Part shown: piece by piece, positions 40,383 to 45,345 of the stretch | Layout of the letters: each line of letters starts with the position of its first letter | Position numbering within the stretch: position 1 is the first letter of the stretch | From: Gemmataceae bacterium | GTDB taxonomy: Bacteria > Planctomycetota > Planctomycetia > Gemmatales > Gemmataceae | Direction: 5' to 3' | Length of the DNA stretch: 45,345 nucleotides | Assembly (NCBI GenBank): GCA_022616435.1 | Contig: JAKEET010000034.1 | Span: forward strand, 1 to 45,345 | Translations under genes and position numbers: made by a program | The notes under the pieces: generated by a model | Seen by the model: the letters and a program-made list of their open reading frames with translations, nothing else | What the model was told of the DNA's origin: nothing | Database searches by the model: none

Positions 40383-40982
40383 GGAACATGCCTCGGTCGG
40401 GGATGTGCCTCGGAGTAGAGACAGCAATTCTGATACCGATTCGTCTGGACGACTCGAATGCCACAAACCGTTCACGCTCAGGCAGTTATGAATCAGGCCG
40501 CGCGAGGCCACCAAAGTCTCATGAAGAACCTGCCGAACGTCAGATCACGAATGCCAAGGAACGCGGCAACAAACTCTCGCCATCCAGGGCGACGACGACT
40601 CCCCTCTCCCGATCGACAGGGGGGGGAAGGATTCATTGCATTGCGCGCACACACACACACACGGCTTTGCAACGCAATTGCCTCGCGCAATGCAATTCGG
40701 CGGGCTGCAACGTATTTCACTTTATTGACGCTGCTCGTGTTGCCGCTGCCTTACGACCGGCAGCGCGGCGTTTTCTCGTAAGCGCCGCCTTCTGCCGCCG
40801 ACTTCAGCTGCCCAGGAACTTGTGAATTGGCCATCTAGTTTCGGCACCACCAGAAAAATTCCCTTGCTGCATACGGTCTGCCTATCTTATCATGGAAAAG
40901 TCGGATTTCGCTTGACACCGTCAATTGCCGATGACATCGTTTCAGCTAGAATGACAAGCCGGCTGAAAAAAGGTCAAACTGC
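40383..40982. other. Gene-free gap with a CA-repeat palindromic element
   Basis: No convincing gene on either strand over 600 bases. At 40635-40647 and 40684-40696 there are perfect 13-base inverted arms (attgcattgcgcg) enclosing a run of CA repeats (40648-40662) and the sequence ggctttgcaacgcaa (40663-40677), whose complement recurs at 42089-42103. A cccctctccc-atcgac-ggggg stretch precedes it (from 40601). From about 40820 the DNA becomes visibly AT-richer. Confidence 0.7.
40925..40952 (+). promoter_or_regulatory. Possible promoter for the DUF6941/HicBA genes
   Basis: TTGCCG at 40925-40930 and TAGAAT at 40947-40952 are 16 bases apart, resembling -35 and -10 boxes, and lie 30 bases before the ATG at 40983. 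A better -35 (TTGACA, 40912-40917) is too far from TAGAAT (29 bases). This is only a sequence resemblance. Confidence 0.35.
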
Positions 40983-41438
40983 ATGGTTCGTCCGATTCTG
41001 CAAGCCCTTGTATTGGCAGAGCGGATTTACACCGACGAGCAGTCCAAGGAGAAAATCATCTGCGGAACCTTCAACAAGGTCACGCTGTCACGGTTTTCGG
41101 AGCCGCCGCATCAGCTTCCAGATGGGACAAAACGACCAGCGATTGCAGGCGGCACCGATCCAGGTTGCCCGTCCGTTTACATCAGCCTTACCGATGTAAT
41201 CGATGGGACGGAGCTAACCTTGCAGTTTGTCAATGTGTCCAAAAGTCAGGTATTGTTTGAAAACGGATGCACAATCAACAAGGCGCACCGGTTGGCAACG
41301 ATTGAGATGGTACTACCCCTGCCGCCGTTCAGGGAGATGATGCCGGAGGCCGGAACTTACTCATTTGAAGTCTTGTGGAAAGGAGAAATCTTGGGTTCGC
41401 ACCGTGTTCTGGTCGAAGAACGTCCAGACCGAACTTAA
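40983..41438 (+). CDS. DUF6941-like protein
   Basis: A 151-residue protein resembling the DUF6941 family: ALVLAERIYTDEQSKEKIIC near the N-terminus, then GTFNKVTL, PGCPSVYISLTDVIDGTELTLQFVN, and the ending TYSFEVLWKGEILGSHRVLVEE. Such proteins have a mostly beta structure and no known activity. A weak aaaggt precedes the start. It is 11 bases from the HicB gene, so it is probably co-transcribed with the toxin-antitoxin pair. The gene is clearly AT-richer than the rest of the window. Confidence 0.8.
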   Translation: MVRPILQALVLAERIYTDEQSKEKIICGTFNKVTLSRFSEPPHQLPDGTKRPAIAGGTDPGCPSVYISLTDVIDGTELTLQFVNVSKSQVLFENGCTINKAHRLATIEMVLPLPPFREMMPEAGTYSFEVLWKGEILGSHRVLVEERPDRT

Positions 41439-41449
41439 AGGAGCAAGCA

Positions 41450-41776
41450 ATGACCGAAATCCTTGAAAATGCCCAGTCCAATGCGACCATTCAGCCGAGA
41501 GTTTGGAAGGCAACGCCGCGAGCATATCGCGTTTATGTCGTCACTTCAAAAGACGACGACGGCACCGTATCAGCAATCGCCGAGAGTCTTCCTGGCGCTG
41601 TGGGATGCGGAAATACCGAGCCAGAAGCGCTGAAAAGCCTTGCTGAAGCCGTAAAGGGTGTGATTGAGACTTATCAGGCAGATGGTCAAGAAATTCCCTG
41701 GAAGAATTCCAGAGAGGTGTCGGGCAAAGGCAAATGGATTACCGTTCATGTCGAAGACACCGCGAATATCGGGTAA
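41450..41776 (+). CDS. hicB: HicB-like antitoxin
   Basis: A 108-residue protein with a HicB-type fold: YRVYVVTSKDDDGTVSAIAESLPGAVGCGNTEPEALKSLAEAV, that is, a strand carrying the 'E-LPG--GCG-T-EEA' signature, then a helix. HicB binds and inactivates HicA and usually represses the operon. The degraded RNase-H-like core is present but no clear C-terminal DNA-binding domain is visible, so autoregulation is uncertain. aaaggag lies close to the ATG. The gene overlaps the toxin gene by 29 bases. Confidence 0.85.
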   Translation: MTEILENAQSNATIQPRVWKATPRAYRVYVVTSKDDDGTVSAIAESLPGAVGCGNTEPEALKSLAEAVKGVIETYQADGQEIPWKNSREVSGKGKWITVHVEDTANIG

Positions 41777-42035
41777 AGAGGCCATGCGCGTTTTTGAGCG
41801 CCATGGCTTTTCCCTTGTACGAACGACGGGCAGTCACTATATCCTGAAAAAGCCCGGTCACCGATATCTGCTGACAGTTCCGATCCATGGCAACAAGTCG
41901 CTCTCTGTCGGTATCATGGATCATCTGATTGAGACTGCCGGTTTGACAGTGGAACAATTCAGGACGATCCTGGACACGAAAAAGCCTCTCCAGTTGCCAC
42001 CGTCGCCACCATCGTCGCCAAGGCCAAAGCAGTAA
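41748..42035 (+). CDS. hicA: HicA-like mRNA interferase toxin
   Basis: A 95-residue double-stranded-RNA-binding-fold toxin. It begins MSKTPRISGKEAMRVFERHG; the catalytic histidine lies in TTGSHYILKKPG, followed by the strand TVPIHGNKSLSVG and the helix of the family. HicA cleaves mRNA or tmRNA when freed from HicB. The antitoxin-then-toxin order is the reverse of E. coli hicAB but common elsewhere. The start lies within the end of the hicB gene. The last 20 residues are a proline/serine-rich tail not usual for HicA. Confidence 0.87.
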   Translation: MSKTPRISGKEAMRVFERHGFSLVRTTGSHYILKKPGHRYLLTVPIHGNKSLSVGIMDHLIETAGLTVEQFRTILDTKKPLQLPPSPPSSPRPKQ

Positions 42036-42061
42036 ACCGGCCTGCAACGAATTCCCTCCCG

Positions 42062-42117
42062 TGCAACGCATTCAGCGGTTTTCCCTGATTGCGTTGCAAA
42101 GCCCACACACACACACA
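42062..42117. repeat. CA-repeat palindromic element at the right edge of the island
   Basis: Arms tgcaacgca (42062-42070) and tgcgttgca (42090-42098); then 42089-42103 is the exact complement of 40663-40677, and a run of CA repeats follows (from 42104). A cccctctccc-atcgac-ggggg stretch lies next to it, in the same orientation as the copy at 40601. It marks the right edge of the AT-richer segment. Confidence 0.7.
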
Positions 42118-42299
42118 ACACCCCTCTCCCCATCGACCGGGGGGAGACGGGTGAGGGGGTTTTGGTTCGACCCGCAACCTGGGCTTGACCCGCCATGGCG
42201 CGGCCGCTACAGTCCCGCCGCTGTCGTAGGGCGAACATCCTAGTTCGCCCGGCAAAACACGGGCACACAGCAATGTTTGCCCTCATTAGGGAGAGGCGC

Positions 42300-42773
42300 A
42301 TGGCACGGAAGCTCGGACTTGGCTGCGGCCTGATCTGCACCTGCGTGGTGCTCGCCGGTTGCCAGAGTGGCCAGAGTGGCGGCGGATCTCGCCTGGCCAC
42401 GAACAGTAATCAATACCGCGCTCCCTCGGGCGCCTTCGTCAAGCAGGGGACGGGCACTTCCCCGAACTTCCAGAATCCGAACGCGGCCTTCCCGCAGAGT
42501 CCGCAGAACCCGAGCTTCAACACCTCAACGAACAACGGCGCCTTCCCGGTCGTCAACAACAATCCCAACGTCAACGGCGGTTTTCCGGGGCAGCCGAACC
42601 TGACGCCGAGCGGCGGCAGCAACAATCCGCCGCCGGTGCCGCCTGGCCCGCAAGGTTTTGGACCGCAAGGTTTCGGAGCGCCGTCCACCACGAGCAGCCG
42701 CATCACCCAGCCAAGCCCGCCGGGCTTCCCGCCGCCGCCGATCGATCCGCCGGGCCTGTCGCCGATCCGCTGA
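42300..42773 (+). CDS. Small low-complexity lipoprotein
   Basis: About 157 residues. A short signal peptide ends in the lipobox LAGC, so the protein is lipidated and exported. The rest is a disordered asparagine/proline/glycine-rich chain (for example PNAAFPQSPQNP, PPPVPPGPQGFG). No function can be inferred. The ATG at 42300 has gggagagg just upstream; the longer frame from 42195 lacks such a site. A strong terminator follows. Confidence 0.78.
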   Translation: MARKLGLGCGLICTCVVLAGCQSGQSGGGSRLATNSNQYRAPSGAFVKQGTGTSPNFQNPNAAFPQSPQNPSFNTSTNNGAFPVVNNNPNVNGGFPGQPNLTPSGGSNNPPPVPPGPQGFGPQGFGAPSTTSSRITQPSPPGFPPPPIDPPGLSPIR

Positions 42774-42801
42774 AGCGCGGCCCGATCTACCTGACACAAC
42801 G

Positions 42802-42836
42802 AACTCACGGCATCTTTCGCCGTGAGTTTTTTTTTT
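42802..42836 (+). terminator. Rho-independent terminator after the lipoprotein gene
   Basis: A 10-base-pair stem, aactcacggc / gccgtgagtt, with a seven-base loop, runs into ten consecutive T's (42827-42836). It lies 29 bases after the lipoprotein stop and is the clearest intrinsic terminator in the window. Confidence 0.93.
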
Positions 42837-42962
42837 GATGGCGATTGATGATTCCGCCGCGAGTCCGCACATCTCCGCGCCGCTCCGGCCGCGGAAAACA
42901 TGAAGCCCTCTGCCCGGATAGCCTCTAAGATGCACGGAGGTGACGAGTGAAGAGAACCTGCG

Positions 42963-43871
42963 ATGACACGAACCAGACAGCGCCGCGGGCAGGTTGTGGT
43001 TGTCAAGCTCCTCGTCGGGATCGCCCTCGGCGGACTGGGCATCGGCGGCTGGTATGCGCTGCAGAAGGTCTCCAGCGGCGGCGGTTCCGGGCCGAAGTTC
43101 TTGACCAACTCGCTGGGAATGAAGTTCGCGCTGGTTCCCAAGGGCGCTTTCACGATGGGTTCGCCAAAGACGGAGGCGGACCGCGGCGACGACGAGCAGC
43201 AGCACGAGGCGGCCATCACCCAGGACTTCGTGATCGGCATCCACGAAGTCACGCAGGGTCAATACCAACGCGTCATGGGCAACAACCCGAGCTGCTTCAC
43301 GCCCACCGGCCTGGGCAAGGCGAAGATCCGGTCCAGGGACACCAGCCGGCATCCGGTCGAATGCGTCACCTGGCATCAGGCGGTCGAGTTTTGCAAGAAG
43401 CTGGGCGCGCTCGCCGAGGAGAAGGAAGCCGGCCGCACCTATCGGTTGCCGACCGAGGCCGAATGGGAATACGCGTGCCGCGCCGGGACCACGACCGCGT
43501 TGCACCTGGGCGACGTGGTCGATTCGTCGTCGGCCAACTTCAACGGGCTGTCGCCCTACGGCGCCGGCCAGGGGGGGCAGTTCCTGCGCCGCACCGCCCC
43601 CGTCGGCGAGTATCCCGCCAACAAGCTCGGCTTGCACGACATGCACGGCAACGTCATGGAATGGTGCAGCGACTGGTACGACGCCCACTACTTCTCGGCG
43701 AGCCCCAAGCAAGATCCGCCGGGCCCCGCCACCGGCAAGCAACGAGTCACCCGCGGCGGCTGCTGGTCCAATTCCGGCAAAGCCTGCCGCAGCGCCGTCC
43801 GCACCAAGCTGGCGCCGGATGACTCGCACTACGGCCTGGGCTTCCGCGTCGTGATGGTGCGGGGCAAATGA
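42963..43871 (+). CDS. Membrane-anchored formylglycine-generating-enzyme-like protein
   Basis: A 302-residue protein with an N-terminal signal-anchor (VVVVKLLVGIALGGLGIGGWYAL, about 11-32) and an extracytoplasmic FGE-sulfatase/SUMF1 domain: VPKGAFTMGSPKTEADR, IHEVTQGQYQRVMG, PVECVTWHQAVEFCKK, YRLPTEAEWEYACRAG, GLHDMHGNVMEWCSDWY, and a C-terminal RVTRGGCWSN...GLGFRVV. True FGE converts a sulfatase cysteine to formylglycine using a conserved Cys pair five residues apart; here the cysteines flanking SNSGKA are spaced differently, so that activity is doubtful. Many planctomycete homologues of this kind are thought to be binding modules. No sulfatase gene is nearby. Confidence 0.88.
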   Translation: MTRTRQRRGQVVVVKLLVGIALGGLGIGGWYALQKVSSGGGSGPKFLTNSLGMKFALVPKGAFTMGSPKTEADRGDDEQQHEAAITQDFVIGIHEVTQGQYQRVMGNNPSCFTPTGLGKAKIRSRDTSRHPVECVTWHQAVEFCKKLGALAEEKEAGRTYRLPTEAEWEYACRAGTTTALHLGDVVDSSSANFNGLSPYGAGQGGQFLRRTAPVGEYPANKLGLHDMHGNVMEWCSDWYDAHYFSASPKQDPPGPATGKQRVTRGGCWSNSGKACRSAVRTKLAPDDSHYGLGFRVVMVRGK

Positions 43872-43910
43872 CCGAGATCAGAAGGCAGAGATCAGAAGTC
43901 AGAGGCGTCC

Positions 43911-45263
43911 ATGAAGCCGACCGACATCCGCATCGACGACGTCCAGTTTTCCTACGAGGACTTCCAGTACCGCACGCCCATCAAGTTCGGCGGCGTGGCG
44001 CTCGACCAGGCCACGATCGCGAACGTCACCATCGATATTAGCACCCCAGCCGGCAAGAAGGCCCGCGGCTTCGGCTCGATGCCGCTGGGCAACGTCTGGT
44101 CGTTTCCCTCGAAGACCCTGACGTACGCCCAGACCCTGGCGGCCATGAAGGCGCTGACCGAACGTATCGCCGGCATCACCGTCCAGCACAAGGACCACGG
44201 CCATCCCATCGATCTGACCCACGCGCTGGAGCCGGCGTACCTGAACGCCGCGACGGAGGTGACCGCGGCGCTGGGCGTTGGCGAGCCGATTCCCCCGTTG
44301 TGCACGCTGGTCGCGGCCAGCCCGTTCGACGCGGCCCTGCACGACGGCTTCGGCAAGGTCCACGGCCTCAATTGCTATCACACCTACGGCCCGGAGTTCA
44401 TGAGCCACGACCTCGGCCATTATCTCGGCGACGACTTCCGCGGCGACACGCTGGCGAAGTACGTCCGCACGGACCCGCAGCCGCGGATGCCGCTCTACCA
44501 TCTCATCGGCGCCCTGGACCCGCTGGAGGACAAGGACGTCGCCAAGCGGATCGGCGACGGCTTGCCGGAGACGCTGCCGGAGTGGATTCACGCCGACGGC
44601 TTGACGCACTTGAAGATCAAGCTCAACGGCGAAAACCTGGCCTGGGACGTCGAGCGCGTGGTCAACGTCGACCGCGTCGCCGAGGCCGCCCAGCGCCAGC
44701 GCGGCGTGACCCAGTGGCGTTATTCGCTCGATTTCAACGAGAAGTGTCCGAACGTCGCCTACCTGCTGGACTTCCTGGCCCAGGTGCGCCAGCGCCGGCC
44801 CGATGGGTTTTCGCGCATCCAGTACATCGAGCAGCCCACCGCGCGCGACCTCAAGGCGAACCGGCACAACGTGATGCACGAGGCGTCGAAGATCCGGCCG
44901 GTGGTCATCGACGAATCGCTGCTCGATCTGGAAAGCCTGCTGATCGCGCGGGACATGGGTTACACCGGCGCGGCGCTGAAAGCGTGCAAGGGGCAGAGTC
45001 AATCGCTGTTGATGGCGGCCGCCGCCCAGAAGCTCGGCATGTTCCTGTGCGTGCAGGACTTGACCTGTCCGGGGGCGTCGCTGATTCAATCGGCCGGCCT
45101 GGCCGCCCACGTGCCCGGCGTCGCCGCCATCGAATCGAACGCCCGGCAATACTGCCCGGCCGCGAACCAGCCGTGGGCGGCGCGCTTCCCGGGCATGTTC
45201 CACATCACCGACGGCACGATGGAGACGGGCTTGTTGACCGGCCTTGGGCTGGGCGCCATCTGA
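43911..45263 (+). CDS. Enolase-superfamily enzyme (mandelate racemase/muconate-lactonizing-like)
   Basis: A 450-residue cytosolic enzyme. The N-terminal capping domain leads into a C-terminal TIM barrel with the superfamily's catalytic apparatus: LKIKLNG near residue 235 (acid/base lysine region), metal ligands in SLDFNEK near 275, IEQPTARD near 305 and VVIDESLL near 330, and KACKGQSQ near 360. Such enzymes abstract a proton alpha to a carboxylate and act as sugar-acid dehydratases, racemases or lactonising enzymes; the substrate cannot be named. The upstream end (43872-43910) carries a short gatcagaag direct repeat. The stop is complete; the last 82 bases of the window contain nothing I recognise. 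Confidence 0.9.
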   Translation: MKPTDIRIDDVQFSYEDFQYRTPIKFGGVALDQATIANVTIDISTPAGKKARGFGSMPLGNVWSFPSKTLTYAQTLAAMKALTERIAGITVQHKDHGHPIDLTHALEPAYLNAATEVTAALGVGEPIPPLCTLVAASPFDAALHDGFGKVHGLNCYHTYGPEFMSHDLGHYLGDDFRGDTLAKYVRTDPQPRMPLYHLIGALDPLEDKDVAKRIGDGLPETLPEWIHADGLTHLKIKLNGENLAWDVERVVNVDRVAEAAQRQRGVTQWRYSLDFNEKCPNVAYLLDFLAQVRQRRPDGFSRIQYIEQPTARDLKANRHNVMHEASKIRPVVIDESLLDLESLLIARDMGYTGAALKACKGQSQSLLMAAAAQKLGMFLCVQDLTCPGASLIQSAGLAAHVPGVAAIESNARQYCPAANQPWAARFPGMFHITDGTMETGLLTGLGLGAI

Positions 45264-45345
45264 CGCCCGCGACAATGCCAATCTGCCAACTCTGCCAACT
45301 GGCCAGCGCATGCGTCACGGATTGTCCGGCGTTATCTCGTTCCCG

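Noticed and set aside
42963..43871. Genuine formylglycine-generating enzyme activity.
   Set aside because: The cysteine pattern near the C-terminus does not match the catalytic pair and there is no sulfatase gene in the window.

Overview
The window looks like chromosomal DNA of a planctomycete, most likely of the Gemmata group. The evidence is high G+C over most of its length, a very large secreted PVC-type CxxCH haem protein, Uma2 and DUF4058 genes in a cluster, a Ser/Thr kinase fused to a sulfatase-modifying-factor domain and coupled to an ECF sigma factor, a second such domain protein, and many dispersed palindromic repeats. No rRNA, tRNA, CRISPR array or complete insertion sequence was seen.

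Left part (1-12 kb): class I fructose-bisphosphate aldolase; a translationally coupled pair of an AlbA_2/histidine-kinase-type-ATPase protein and a ParA-like ATPase; a Uma2-DUF4058-Uma2 cluster; a TIM-barrel sugar isomerase/epimerase-like gene; a membrane-anchored TPR protein; and the CxxCH haem protein.

The most interesting region is 12.3-18.0 kb. Three minus-strand genes, transcribed right to left, encode an ARM/HEAT-like repeat protein, a winged-helix plus SWIM zinc-finger protein and a retron-type reverse transcriptase. The RT carries both retron hallmarks (NAxxH before motif A, and VTG). This gene content matches what I recall as the type XIII retron class. A roughly 400-base gap between the ARM-like and SWIM genes holds a long, nearly perfect hairpin with complementary flanks, a candidate msr-msd RNA. 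A second palindrome lies just before the RT gene. Two small conserved-looking unknown genes lie upstream on the same strand.

Middle part (19-33 kb): a sensor histidine kinase coupled to a periplasmic-binding-like protein; a GNAT acetyltransferase; an ABC ATPase with no permease nearby; a fused enoyl-CoA hydratase/3-hydroxyacyl-CoA dehydrogenase; small unknown genes; an FtsK/SpoIIIE translocase; a MerR/GyrI-like regulator with a MerR-type operator-promoter in front of itself; a TPR protein; and an HtrA-like protease.

Right part (33-45 kb): a three-domain DNA ligase D with no Ku gene in view; a fragment of a Uma2 gene; a possible PD-(D/E)XK nuclease; the kinase/ECF sigma pair; an AT-richer island with a DUF6941-like gene and a HicB-HicA toxin-antitoxin pair, bounded by related palindromic CA-repeat elements; a small lipoprotein with a clear terminator; a formylglycine-generating-enzyme-like protein; and an enolase-superfamily enzyme.
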